From contig JBITNC010000001.1 of NCBI GenBank assembly GCA_050084985.1, positions 117,986,001-118,050,000 of the forward strand: DNA of 64,000 bases, in the 5' to 3' direction. The notes below the pieces were generated by a model. It had not been told where the DNA came from, did not search any database, and saw only the letters and a list, made by a program, of their open reading frames with translations. A program made the position numbers and the translations under genes. Positions 47,401 to 58,918 of the stretch are shown piece by piece. The stretch's first letter is position 1. Each line of letters opens with the position of its first letter. Source of the stretch: Nageia nagi (taxonomy: Eukaryota > Pinophyta).

Positions 47401-48750
47401 TTTGCTTCACCACATTGATGTCAAACTCTTACAACAACATCAACCACTTAAATATCCTTCCTAACAAATTCTTCTTTGCTACAATATATTTCAATGTATT
47501 AATTGGGCTAACAACATATGTAGTGATATACAAAAAATAATGCCTTAGTTTCTATGTAGTAAAAATAGTACCAAAGAAAAGCTTTTCCATAGGGGTATAT
47601 CTTGTTTCATAATCTATGAGAGTTTTTCTAAGATAATATATTGCTTTTTCTTTATTTTCATTATCTTTTTGGTACAACATTACCACCAAGGAATATGATC
47701 TGGTTGATATGTAAAGATATGCTTATTTTTCAAAATACATAGGCACTAAAATAGGAGGATTTAACAAATACTATTTTATATCTCCAAATTCCTTCTGACA
47801 CTTATCATCCCATACAAACTTGAAGTCATTTTTAAATAAATGAGTAAATTACCTACACTTATCCCCAAGTTAAGAAATGAACCTTCTTACTAAATATATC
47901 TTCCCTTGAAGACTTTTTAATTATTTGAGGTTCTTTGGGATTATTATACTCAATATGGATTTTAAATTCTTTGGATATACCTTAATACCCCTTTTTGAGA
48001 CCATGAAAACAAGTAATTTTCTTGAAGTAACACCAAAAACACACTTTTTGAGGTTTTAGTCTAAGCTTATACTTTTTGAGAATATGAAATACCTCTTCAA
48101 GGACCTCTAAATGATCTTTGCCTTGCTTTAATTTGACAAAAATATCATCAACATGCACATCTACTTATTTATTAATATGCTTCTGGAACATAGATACCAT
48201 AGCTTTTTGATAAGTAACACTTGCATTTTTCAATCCAAATGGTTTAACCTTCCAAAAAAAATATCCCTAAGGTGTAGTAAAGGCATTGTTACGTTGAGTA
48301 CCCAAATGATTAAAACTTTATTATATCCTGAAAATACATCCATAAAAGATAAAGTATCATGACTAAAAATACTATCTATAATAATATCAATATTTGGAAA
48401 TGGAAAATCATATTCTAGACAAGCATTATTGATGTCTCAAAATTAGTACAAACTCTTATCTCTCCAATAGGTTTAGTAACAATAAAAATGTTAGACATCC
48501 ATTTTGAATAATCTATGGGTTTAATGAATCCAAAGTTCAAATATTTTTCAATTTCTTTCTTGACTAACAATGCCTTAGAATGATTCATCTTTCTTTTTTT
48601 GATTTAATAGCCATGGCTCCTTCCTTAAGTGGTAAATTATTCATAGCAAAAAAGGGATCTCAACTAGGCATATCAAAATAAGATCATGCAAAAAAATTAA
48701 GATTTTTCAATAAACTTATTTTTGTACCTTTATTGTTGAGGTGTTGGAAG
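47400..48750 (-). pseudogene. Reverse transcriptase and gypsy RNase H of element G, decayed
   Basis: The minus strand reads ALLVKKEIEKYLNFGFIKPI, then NNAFTTP-stop-GYFFWKVKPFG, LKNASVTYQKAMVSMFQKHI, VDVHVDDIFVKLKQGKDHLE and VLEEVFHILKKYKLRLKPQK. The two catalytic Asp codons (48144-48149) are intact, with His in place of Tyr before them; this is the least damaged RT box in the window. The Trp of TPWG has become TAG. RNase H follows from about 47980 to 47400 with several frame breaks. Confidence 0.85.
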
Positions 48751-49599
48751 GGAAGCTCTAACATTTATCAACTTCTCATCATCACTTGTTATAATGTTGA
48801 CATCTATTAATTCTTCTGATGGGAATGTTAATTCATCATTATTTTACAATAATTAAGGTAACTCTTCCAATCCCTAAATGTCACCTATTTCATCATATTC
48901 TTGTTGAACATAAAATACTTCATTAAAATTCACCTCTTTCCAAAAATACCCATACTCACTAAGAATGTATCTTGTTTATCATTTTTAATTTGATTTAGGC
49001 AACTTTAAATGTGCTCCCATGTATTCTACGATATCATCATCAATATTAAAGTGATCAAACTTAAGTGGTATAGTATCATCAAGTCATAAATCTTCATCAA
49101 TTTCATTAGAAAGATCAATTATATTGCATTCTTTAATAAACTTGATAGATCCCATAGTGTGTTTTGTATTCTAACCACTACCCAATCCATTTTTAGTTTT
49201 ATGGGCTTTTAAAGTAGTAGGAAAACAAGACATGCCTTGTTCTAATTTACCTAAACCCCCTCATTCATACTTGTAATTTTCTATCATGTACTTATGTACA
49301 AAAAGGAGATAGAAATGTTTTACAAATTGTGTTCTTCTTCTGATCCTTTTTTGAGGTAACTAGGTTGGAAGATATTATTGCTATAGAGCAAAAACATCTT
49401 CTTCTTCACTATTTTTACATCATTAATAGCATGAAGAAACTATTGTACACTCTTAATGGACCTCAATATTGACTATTTTTGATCATCCCAAATATTTAAT
49501 GGACACTAATGAATCAAAATTCTCAATTTTGTATATTCCCATTTCTATCTCTAAAATCTGAAGCTATTTTTCCATTCTTACCACTACTAATTCTTTTCC

Positions 49600-50130
49600 T
49601 AGATGTTCAATTTCATATCTAGGACAAGTCATGGTGAATTACTTTACTTCTACTACATTGCCTAAAGCATATGGTTTTGGATCACCTATTATTGTGTGTA
49701 CCTCATCTTGGTATTCTAATTTCAACTTGCCATGCATTGTTGATGGTATCGCATCTGTATCATGAATACAAGGTCTTCCTAATAATAGGTTATAAGATAA
49801 TTTTGAATCCACAACCTAAAACTTAGTTTCAACTATTCTAACCCTTATTGTGATCAAAATTATATCTAATTCAAGTGGCTTTTGTGATGAACTATCAAAT
49901 GCTTTAATTCAAAATGTGGTTTTTCTAAAGGAGGTATCTCTATACATTTCTCTTGAATTTGTATTAAAAATTTAAGAGAACACACATTAACAGCTGATCC
50001 ATTGTCTACAATTGTTCTTTTTATTTTCCATCCTTCTACAATAGGTATGATATACAAATATAAACATTTAGAAAGAATTTCTTTACTAAGTTTTTTCAAA
50101 CCTATAAAATGAAATTTCATCACATTTCTT
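49600..50130 (-). pseudogene. Aspartic protease of element G, decayed
   Basis: The frame 50123-49866 reads KLSKEILSKCLYLYIIPIVE, GWKIKRTIVDNGSAVNVCSL and KFLIQIQ. The active-site triplet is D-N-G (Asp at 50004-50006), with Ser/Thr replaced by Asn. The rest of the protease, with decayed YDAIPSTMHGKLKLEYQDEV-type wording, continues to about 49690. It lies between gag and RT in normal order. Confidence 0.8.
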
Positions 50131-50339
50131 AATAGAACTAAGTTTTTCTAAAAGCATAGCAATAGCATATTAGTGGGAACCATTTCCTTTTTGAACAAAG
50201 CATATAATATATCTTGATGCATTTCAAATGTAGATATGAGATCATACAAGATAATATTAAAAGGAGTAGTTTTCAATTTCTCAATCATGTTATAAGATTT
50301 AGGACTAGGTGGGACACTTACTTATTTAGTAGTAATTGG

Positions 50340-51560
50340 ATTTGGAATCTTTTTTAGATTCCCCCTTCTTAATGTAGCACAAATATTTTTATTCACTAAA
50401 ATTGTGTTTACTGCAACCTATGGATATGAAGCATTCTAAAACTACAGCTCCTAATGCTTTACAAAAGTTTGTAGAATAACCTCTTCTTTGATGATAAGCA
50501 CAATAAGCATAAAAGTTTTCCATTGAAACACTATCATCTTACACTTTTGTATCTATTGGATATAATAAACCTTTCTTTATCAAATATCTCAAAACAAACC
50601 TTAGCTGAATTGGAAATGTATACCTTCTATCTCTTATTGTGGTTGATCTTGTTAATGTAGGGGTAGGTGCAAGTGTAGATGCATCAACCATATTTACTAT
50701 CTTTTCCTCCTTGAAGTATGCCTTATGATTCTTCTTATTCTAAGGAGTATATGCATACTTGATATCTCCTAACTCTAGAAAAATATTTTCTTTTTCTAAC
50801 GATTCTTTTGCCAAAATCAAAAATCTAATACCTTTCTTATTTCAAGCATGCAAATTAATAATTGGTAAAAGAGAATCTTTGAATATACTATAAATTTTAC
50901 TCCCATCCAATTTTCTATGAATAGATTGCCATACCTTAATGAATCTCTAAATTTACTTATCTAAGTTTTTATTACTAAGCTTGGTGCAAGGAACATAATT
51001 CTTTAATAGTTCCTTGGTCTTTGATATTATGCTTGTATTGATTCATGAATACCTACATTAATGATTTGAATGAATCTATGGATCCCTCTAGCAAATTGTA
51101 GAAACATTAGCTAGTATCACCTTTTAAACTTTTTGAGAAATTTTTTTCCATCATTTTCTCCTCTGATCCTAATTTCAACAAGCACTCTACCTGAAAGCTA
51201 AAAATATGTTAATTTGGATCTTGATCACCACTAAACATTTCGAACTTGGTGGTATTTTGATTGGGTGGTAGGGGATAATTGTGGATATCATCTAGTAAGT
51301 GTGTGGTGAAGAAACCATCATAATTCTCTTCTTTTTACTAGGATATGTTACTATTCTAAAGATTGGTTACCCTTGTAGCTAAGGTTGTATCTATAATTGA
51401 CTATAAATTACTACCTAAATTTGCATTATAACCACTTGCTTGGCTAAATCTTGCACCATTTTAGCCAAGTTCTCTAAAATTTGCTCTATTTTCTATGCTA
51501 AAGAAAATGTAAAAATAGTCTTTGGATGTTGTTAACAATAATAATTTATCACATAAATCT
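50340..51560 (-). pseudogene. Gag of element G, decayed
   Basis: The minus strand reads FTTHLLDDIHNYPLPPNQNT then KFEMFSGDQDPN and FQVECLLKLGSEEKMMEKNF (about 51300-51150). SLKGDTS, YNLLEGSIDSFKSLM, VFMNQYKHNIKDQGTIKELC and SLHQA follow, the standard gag capsid domain. A Cys/His segment near 50510-50400 reads NFYAYCAYHQRRGYSTNFC then KALGAVVLECFISIG. It starts just inside the 5' LTR. Confidence 0.8.
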
Positions 51561-51594
51561 CATGACATCTCATTGGTAGGGCAAGATGAATTGA

Positions 51595-51614
51595 AATAAT
51601 TAGGTTCCCCAAAA
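51595..51614 (-). other. Primer-binding site of element G
   Basis: Read on the minus strand, the 5' LTR end is followed by ttttggggaacctaatt, nearly the same as ttttggtgaacctgact after the 5' LTR at 16273. This links the two families and sets the direction. Confidence 0.6.
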
Positions 51615-52237
51615 TATAGACTAAAAATAATGCATAAATAATAAATCAAAGCACTATTTTTATACAATGTAATATTGAAGTATAGATAAAAAATATGGCA
51701 TCTTTATGAACATGATAAATGAGATATCTTCATTAGATCCACACCTATATGAAATAATAGGAATCATACATTAATGATAATAATATACCATAAGAAATGA
51801 ACATCGGTAATAACCTTGAAGTAGTATGTTATTAACAGCTCACAATATGCAAATCCATAAGCAAAAATGGAAATGAATGAAATAATATGGAGGGTATAGC
51901 TGATCTAAGAATGGTTGTTGTTACGAAATACCTTTATTTGTCAGATAAAATGATATCACATGTTCTAATCTTTTTCTTGGCTATTCACTCATGTCCCATT
52001 ATGTTGCTTTTGATATTCTTTTATATCAACATTTTGATCCTCTTTAATTCTTACGATCATTTCATATTACATTTTTTATGTTGTCTTTCTTGATATTTGA
52101 TACCTCATAGATTATACAATGGTCTATTACATTGATTACATTTCTTTGGATATATTTTGATCCTTTTTACAATAAATATTCCTTCATGCTATAAAATGAA
52201 TTTTTAATACAAGAAATATAATTTTTAGGCATCTACA
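51615..52237 (-). repeat. 5' LTR of element G
   Basis: Partner of 45891-46515. Inner edge tatagact (TGTAGACT with one G-to-A change), outer edge ggcatctaca, followed by the AAAAG duplication at 52238-52242. Length 623 bp. Confidence 0.85.
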
Positions 52238-52242
52238 AAAAG

Positions 52243-53150
52243 TATATTTTAAATCTTATTCAGTAGCAGTAACTCTATTGAAAACTTTCTACCATAATTT
52301 CAAAATTAGCTAAATATTAATCACTTTCTTTCTTACTTCCACATAAATTATTAAATTGACTTTTATCTTGAATGTTATACTTGAAATTACCAATAAATTG
52401 TAAAATAAGATCATCATATTTATCAATACTTTTTTTGGGAAGAGAAAAATACAATTTTAATGCATCATCTTTCAAGCTACTTGAAAATAATTTAGTAAGC
52501 AAATCATGGTTATGAAGAAATTCAATAACTTCCTCCTAAACATTTCTAACATACATTTTTGGATTTGAAAGCCATCAAATTTTGTAAATTTAATGTTCTT
52601 TTTATAATTTAATACTTTACAAGCAATTATATCACTCAAAGGACCTTTCAAGCAAGATAAAAAAATCACCTTCTTCATTATAAAGTTTTTTTTTTTTAAT
52701 TCATTATTAAAGTTTGGAACCAAAATTAAGTGCATTTGTAGAAGTGGATCATGCAATGAAAGGTTGACAACAAGTTGTGGTTTTTTTTAGGCTTTGGGAT
52801 GTAAAATAGGAGATGGAACTATAGGTTGACTATTTTGAGGGGTTGGTGGTTGGGATTAGGGGGAAATATTTTGAGGAGGAGGTGGAACTATGGATTGAGG
52901 AATTTGGGTTGCTTGTATTCTTTTCAACTTGACTTCTTTCAATTTTAGAAAAGGACCAATTCTATTGAGCATTTGTTCCTCCATATTATCTAATAGATCA
53001 AACATGAAATCTAGGTGTTTATCGTCAGTGGATTTTTGGAAAGTATCAAACTCTTGTGCATCCATACAAATATCAATTTTTATTTCATATTCTTCTTGAT
53101 TCCAATTAATTTTATTTTTATAAGTATTATTAATCAAAATATTAATTAGA
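52243..53150 (-). pseudogene. Gag of element F, N-terminal and capsid part
   Basis: Minus-strand frames 53137-52856 and 52756-52317 give an acidic N-terminal part (EEQMLNRIGPFLKLKEVKLK, then IPQSIVPPPPQNI). A capsid domain follows: FTKFDGFQIQKCMLEMFRRK, LTKLFSSSLKDDALKLYFSL and KKSIDKYDDLILQFIGNFKY. The segment NIQDKSQFNNLCGSKKESD and YLANFEIMVESF then lead to the AAAAG site, where element G interrupts it. The remainder is at 45885-45300. Confidence 0.8.
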
Positions 53151-54058
53151 ACACATACATATTTTGCTACTTTAATTTTAGTTAAGATGTTCTTACCTCT
53201 ATCTTGGTGAATGTAGTCAAGGGCATACCTATTTTAGGTTATTTAGGAAATTATACTAGAGGTTTAGGAGGTTTTTCATCATGTTGATATTCTCCTTCAT
53301 TTTATATCATTTTTAAAGCTTTAGTAGGTACTATTTCTATGAAATTCATGCTTTGGATGCAATCTGGTAGAGCATTAATGTTGTACTTTTTAGTTGTAGA
53401 CACCTTCCATTTTAATGAACGTACATTCTCATATTGAACAAAAAGAATCTAATGAATGTGGATTTGTAGGGTGTAATTCTAATAATTCATATTTTTTCAA
53501 AATATCCATAATAACTTTAGTATTGTTATTGAAAAAATATTCGATTCTATCATTATGAGTCACTGATTATTTCACAAATCTAATATTTACATGAAAGATA
53601 CCAAGATCAACATTCTTAGATTCATTTTCAAATGTATCAGCACTAGATTTATACTTTCAAAGTTATCATCACCAAATTTAATATTAAATTTTTTTATGTT
53701 TGAACAATAATATTTATTTGACAACTAGAATTAACAAATTTATAATCATCTTCATCAGTTGCTATCCTATCATTTGGATCAGGTTCAGGAATTGGAGAGG
53801 TCTATCAAGGTTTATTGTTGTACTTATTCTAATTTTATCAAATTGAACCCTACCTCTTGAGACCTTAGGTTCATCTAAATTTTAAAATATCTTTAGGACA
53901 TAAGTAGAAAAAACCCTAATTTTATCACTTTAGTGAGATACTATTTTAACTACTTCAAGTAAAGGAGAAAATAGTAGCACAAAAGGATTCATGAATCCTA
54001 AATAATGATGCCTTAGAATGGATATCTAGGTGTGGAATAAATCTCGCAATCACCAATA
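53151..54058. other. 5' untranslated or leader part of element F
   Basis: No domain recognised between gag and the 5' LTR. Next to the LTR the minus strand reads ttattggtgattgcgag, a possible but weak primer-binding site. Confidence 0.4.
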
Positions 54059-54390
54059 AGTAGACCCTAAATTATGGTAAACATAATAATTACAATTCTA
54101 CTGATAAGATGATACTTATTCAATTATACAACATGAATCATGATATATAAAATGATATGATGAACCATGATATATAAATCTTGCAATCACTAATAATTAT
54201 ATAATCTTTGTAATATTCAAGATACTTTTTAAAATATGAATGTGATATATAATATTGCATTGGTCCTAGCACATGGTGTTACATTGTAATATAAATTTTA
54301 TCTTGATCTTTATAATTTTTTCTTTTATTATTTATATAAGTACAAAATATTATTTATTAAATAATTAATAAACATTTTTATCCACCTACA
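54059..54390 (-). repeat. 5' LTR of element F (internally deleted)
   Basis: Matches both ends of 40113-40805 but lacks roughly 350 bp of the middle. Inner edge gtagaccctaaatt, outer edge ccacctaca, followed by ACTAC (54391-54395). Confidence 0.8.
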
Positions 54391-54600
54391 ACTACTTAGG
54401 ATAACCAATGTGCTACCTTCCTCAAGCATTATCTCTTGGGACAACTTCTCCACCATAAATTCTTCTGAAGATTTTCACTCATCATCTAAAATAACTTATA
54501 TGTAGTGGTAAAGATATAGAGGTATTATATACAATGCTATGATACAAATTGAACAAATTATAGGCTTTGAACTCCAAGCTCCAATACAAAATGAGATATT
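54391..54600 (-). pseudogene. Chromovirus-like element, part right of the nested insertion
   Basis: The minus strand reads EEFMVEKLSQEIMLEEGSTL then VILSS and continues in frame into 40107 and beyond (LTQFIIIKVL-stop-EVVEYIVVVLIDGGS). This is the segment between gag and the protease active site in chromoviruses. Further upstream gag (beyond about 54600) is not recognisable. Confidence 0.65.
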
Positions 54601-55996
54601 TGAAACTCTCAGGATGAAAATGCATCTAACCAATGATAAAATAAACACATAAATTTTTAGATAAATTTAGATAGATAAAGTTTTTCAAAATATTAATTTA
54701 ACCTTATGGTTAGATAAATCATGAAAATATATTTCCAATGATTACTCACATGCCTAAATTAGAGCTACAGATCTCCTAAAATGTTAATTTGAAGTTACCA
54801 AACTCAAAACAACTTTTCAAAACTAAAAATAGTGCAAACTATTAGAGTACCAAAATCTAAACATTTCTAATCAGTTACAACATTTCCATATTGAAGGAAA
54901 TTAAAACAAAAATGTATACTATCATACTTTTTTAGGTTCAAAACAACTTGAACTCTACCAACTTATAGGAAAGTTAGAAATTCTTAGAAAGTTGACTGAT
55001 TTGCTAAGATGACTTTAAAGGGTTGTAACTTGGTCAAACCTTAATGAAACCTAACACTATTATACATGAAAATTATTATCCTAAAATTCTCTATCAAATG
55101 GTAAAAGTATAGAAAACATTGGAGAATAAAACAAGGTTCAAAAATAAATCTTAATAAAATACTCCATAAAGCTAAGTAAGATTGTAAAAATATAGGTTTG
55201 TATTTTGTGATTTTTGAGTGTGTTCCACAAATAAAGTATGGTAATTTATATATGGTTGTAAAGTTATTCAAAATATATATCCAACTAAAAATAAATCATA
55301 TAAAATGGAGGCATAGAATGAAAGTTGTAGCCTCCAAAAGGAAACTAGTGTATTAGGAATGGTTTGGAACAACTACAAAATATCTTAGAATCTAATTCTC
55401 AAAACATAAAACTAATAAATACCCACATAGATAAAATGACCTCAAATATATCAATATCATCTTGAAATATAGTTAAAGCACTCATATGAATATATATAAG
55501 TATTTTTTCATACAAATAAGATTTGAATTGTAAAACACACCACATAGCCATAGAGAATTACAAATTAAATATGAATGCTTTCTATTAGAGCCAAAATGGT
55601 AGGGTAACATTATAATAAAATCATTAAACTAAAATGGAAAATGAAGTTCTATTTATACAAAGAGAAAATGGAGTGTTTTAGACTCTATGAGTTTTAATGG
55701 ATTACATATCCACTCAAAGAATTAGGAAAAATATAAATGGTATCTAGTACTTTCTTACAAAAGGTATGGGCATCCATGATTCTCAATCTACCAAAAATAG
55801 AAACTAAGATTGAGAATTAAGTGCTCAACTAGTAAGCTTGCAACTCCTACAAGTAGGACTAATTTTTGTAGGTGAACACAATGTCAAAAAGTAGTTGTTA
55901 GCAAGTTGATAAGAGTTGATTAAAAGTGTGGAATTCAAACATAGAACACTAAATTATTTCATTCTCACTCTTAATGTGAATGGTATGAATTCCAAG
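54600..55996. other. A+T-rich stretch without recognised genes
   Basis: May include the gag and LTR of the chromovirus-like element, but no motif or LTR partner was found. The open frame 55041-55271 (-) has no recognisable domain. Confidence 0.35.
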
Positions 55997-57720
55997 TTAT
56001 TTTTGGAGATTAAGGAACCAATCCTTATGTAGGGCCTTGGTAAAAATATAAGCATGTTGGTATTCATATTTACAAAATATAAATTTAATAAATTCATCAG
56101 TCACCAAGTTCTTAGTCATAGAAATAGTGTTGGTGTTGCAACAATGTAAAGGAGTGTCTAAATATGCTAAATTATTTTTTAATATGCTTGATTTGTTTCT
56201 AAATATAAGTGTCTTGTTAGAGAATATGAGCTTTTTGTTATAGGATATGAGCATGTAGTGGTAGAAGACAAGCATCTTATTACAAAAAAAGAGCATCTTG
56301 TTGCATAAGATGAGCACCTTATCAAAGAAGATGAGAACACTATAATTTTAAGAATGTAATAAACCTATTTTTAATAATTTGGACTAAATTTGATCTCTAA
56401 ATATGAGATAAATTCACCATTGGATAGATATAATGGAGTACATATGAATTGAGTACTCAATGCAGATGGGTGTCCTAATAGGTAAGATGATAAACATCTT
56501 CTAGAGCTTAATTTTGATGCAAATTGGATCATGTGACCACTCATTTGATATGTACTCGACAATATCTATCTAATGATGAGGTTATTACATTATTTAGAGA
56601 TCATATTTGGTACAAATTACTAACAACTAAGTTTAGTATATTCTTAAAGTTATAAGTTGCTCATGTTCTCCAATAAGATGCTCATGATCTTATGCAACAA
56701 GACACTCAACTTTTGTAACAAGATACTCATCTTATATAACAAGAAACTCATATTCTCCCACTAGACAATCATCTCCTAAGACACTCATCTCCTCTAATAA
56801 GACACTCATCATCTCTAGCAAGATATTTGACTTCTCCAACAATATTTCTATCTTCTACTCTTATAAGTTAGTCTTTTTCTCTTTTAGATCCATACTCATT
56901 TCACTATAGCACTTAATTTCAATAGGTGATTCACTTAGGAAAACTAAAAATATTTATAAGTTATAGGTGATAAGGTGTTAAATAGACTAAGATAGTTTTG
57001 GATAATTTATATAAAAAGTACTTTGAAGTAATAAAACATTTATTAGCTGACCAAGAAAAAAATAAAACTAGGAAAAATTAAGCTCCTTGGGCCCAAGTCA
57101 GTGATCAAATAAATAGCAAAATAAAAAAAAAATCATAAAAATCATTATATTGCAATAAATAATCATTATGCATTTATGTAAGGAGACAAGAGATCTAAAA
57201 AATAATAAAGCATAGTCAAACGTGCTTTTCCTATCATCAAGATTGTCATCCTAGTCAATATTTATGTATGCTTTAAGGATATTAATCAAATGATATATAC
57301 CATAGACCAACAAATTTGGTACCATTGACATACCAAAATATTCTCTTAGCTACTTTTTAATGAGATTCATGTGGAGAGTGCATGAAATGAACCATAAGGC
57401 TAACTACATACATGATGTCCAATCAAGTAGTTGTGAGATACACTAGAATGCCAATGAGTGATGAGTATAGGATGGCATCCACAAGAAGATTAGAGTCTAA
57501 TTTCATTAATTTGCAACCCAAATTTGTTGGTGTACCTATTGATTTTCAATCCTTCATGGTGAATTTGAATTAAAGTTCATCAACATACTTGGCTTGAGTA
57601 ATAAAAATGCCACTAGATGATTAGTTTACTTGCATACTATTGATTGATATAGTGTAACCTCAAAGGGTTTGGTTTGGTTGTATTCTTTAATACCCACAAT
57701 AGTAGGTTCCTTGAGAGAGT
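55997..57720 (-). pseudogene. Ty1/copia reverse transcriptase / RNase H remnant, interrupted
   Basis: At about 57640-57300 the minus strand reads SGIFITQAKYVDEL, FKFTMKD, KSIGTPTNLGCKLMKLDSNL and LVDAILYSSLIGILVYLTTT. It continues with MYVVSLMVHFMHSPHESH and VAKRIFWYVNGTKFVGLWYI, the end of copia RT. RNase H starts at about 57260 with NLDDRKSTFDYALLFF ('DDRKSTSGYxF'). Its end is in the frame 56160-55997: DTPLHCCNTNTISMTKNLV and YIFTKALHKDWFLNLQK. The 1 kb between holds the foldback element at 56205-56790 and unrelated sequence. It is the only copia coding seen in the window. Confidence 0.8.
56205..56790. mobile_element. Foldback-type element with about 240-bp inverted arms
   Basis: The left arm (about 56205-56446) is the imperfect reverse complement of the right arm (about 56547-56790), with a loop of about 100 bp. 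The outer part of each arm is a short-unit tandem array (a phrase like agcatcttgttgcataagatg repeated with variations about every 24 bases). The inner part is unique (gatctctaaata and gtacatat are shared). Long inverted arms carrying small tandem repeats are the classical foldback-transposon design. It interrupts a copia RNase H. No transposase inside. Confidence 0.75.
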
Positions 57721-58918
57721 AGAAGGTGGTGGAAATGCACTCATGTTGGTTTTCTACTCAATCTCCAGATTATAGGTTGGTTCCTATCTATTCTAAGGGT
57801 TTCAAGTAACAAAAAAGTGATAGAAAGGTAAATAGTTATATGAAATAGATAAACAACTAAAGTAAAATAGAAATAAGAAATATACAACCCATGCATTGCA
57901 ACATAGGTAGCAATCCATAGCCAAGATGAAGAATAGTAAGTTATCTTACCCTTGGAGTCTCATAATCACAATACATAGCCGTAATTTTTAAGGAAACATC
58001 TCACACATAATATTTACAAAAGTAATAAACAACACTTATTACATGAGGGAAATGCATTATCTATTTGTATTATCATAGGTGAAAGCATCTTACAAATTTG
58101 TAAAAATTTGCTAAAATGTTCAACCTTTTTAACTTCTAACAATTTACCATTTATACATCTTTCTCCAATGTTGGGTGGTTGTATCTCATTAATATATATA
58201 ATTACATATCTTGAATGCAGCTAGCACAAAAAACTATTCATAATAAATACTACAACTATGTTAGATTACACATTAAATAAGTACTAATAGCATGACTATC
58301 TAGGAATTTGTAATTTTTGAATAGTCATGTCCATAGAGCCATAATCCTTCTGACATGTTGCTAATTGCTCCTTATTTGGCTCTATAGTTGATTAAAAATG
58401 GCACTATAGTTGATTGAATGACTTCTTATCTACAATTTGATAGGTATGATCTAGTACTATGCTCTATTGGTAGCTATGTACTTCTCTATAACTATTAATT
58501 ATCCATAGTATAGTTGTGAATGAACAGAGTAATGGGGATTTGTGAATAATATATCAACTTACTTCGAGAAGGAACTACCATTGCTATGTTGAAATGAGTT
58601 AGAATCAACACATTAACAGGGCCTTAGGGGTCAAACAATTAAGATCAAGTGGACCTGGGTGTTACTTCTTACCCATTAATCTTACCTCAATTTGGTTGAT
58701 CTTATTCTCTTTTTTTGGGCTTTATTGATGATCTTGCTCTTTCAAGACTTGCTAATTTTAGCCAAAAATTATGACATCATGCTCAAAATCTGCTAGCTCT
58801 ATTTGATATCTTCACAAACCTTCACCCACCATTACTTATTTCATGACCTGCTAACTTTCACCCAAAACTATGACATCATTGCTCAAAATTGGTAGGATCT
58901 ATTTGATATCTTGGACCT
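57721..58918. other. A+T-rich stretch without recognised genes
   Basis: May contain upstream copia pol (too decayed to read) and the 3' end of the element carrying the ORF at 59590-63400. Two similar phrases near 58735-58800 and 58850-58905 (agacttgctaattttagccaaaa.ttatgacatcat and tgacctgctaactttcacccaaaa.ctatgacatcatt) form a diverged direct repeat of about 110-bp spacing that leads into the minisatellite. Confidence 0.4.

Larger units (their letters stand above)
45891..52237 (-). mobile_element. Tat-like LTR retrotransposon G, minus strand, integrase missing
   Basis: LTRs at 45891 to about 46515 and 51615-52237, flanked by AAAAG. LTR ends are tgtagact...(a/g)gcatctaca, like those of the elements at 15438 and 40113. 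A primer-binding-type ttttggggaacct lies just inside the right LTR on the minus strand, so the right LTR is the 5' one. Leftward from it come gag, protease, RT, gypsy RNase H and archaeal-type RNase H. The 3' LTR then follows within about 250 bp with no room for integrase. Confidence 0.85.
40113..54390 (-). mobile_element. LTR retrotransposon F, minus strand, hosting element G
   Basis: LTRs at 40113-40805 and 54059-54390 share blocks such as tagaccctaaatt, attggtcctagca and ttattaaataattaataaa. The element is bounded by the ACTAC duplication. A purine run on the minus strand touches the left LTR, so transcription runs right to left and the left LTR is the 3' one. The only own coding seen is gag (split by element G) and an antisense ORF with a plant-mobile-domain-like segment; RT and integrase are missing. 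Without G it would be about 7.9 kb. Confidence 0.85.
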
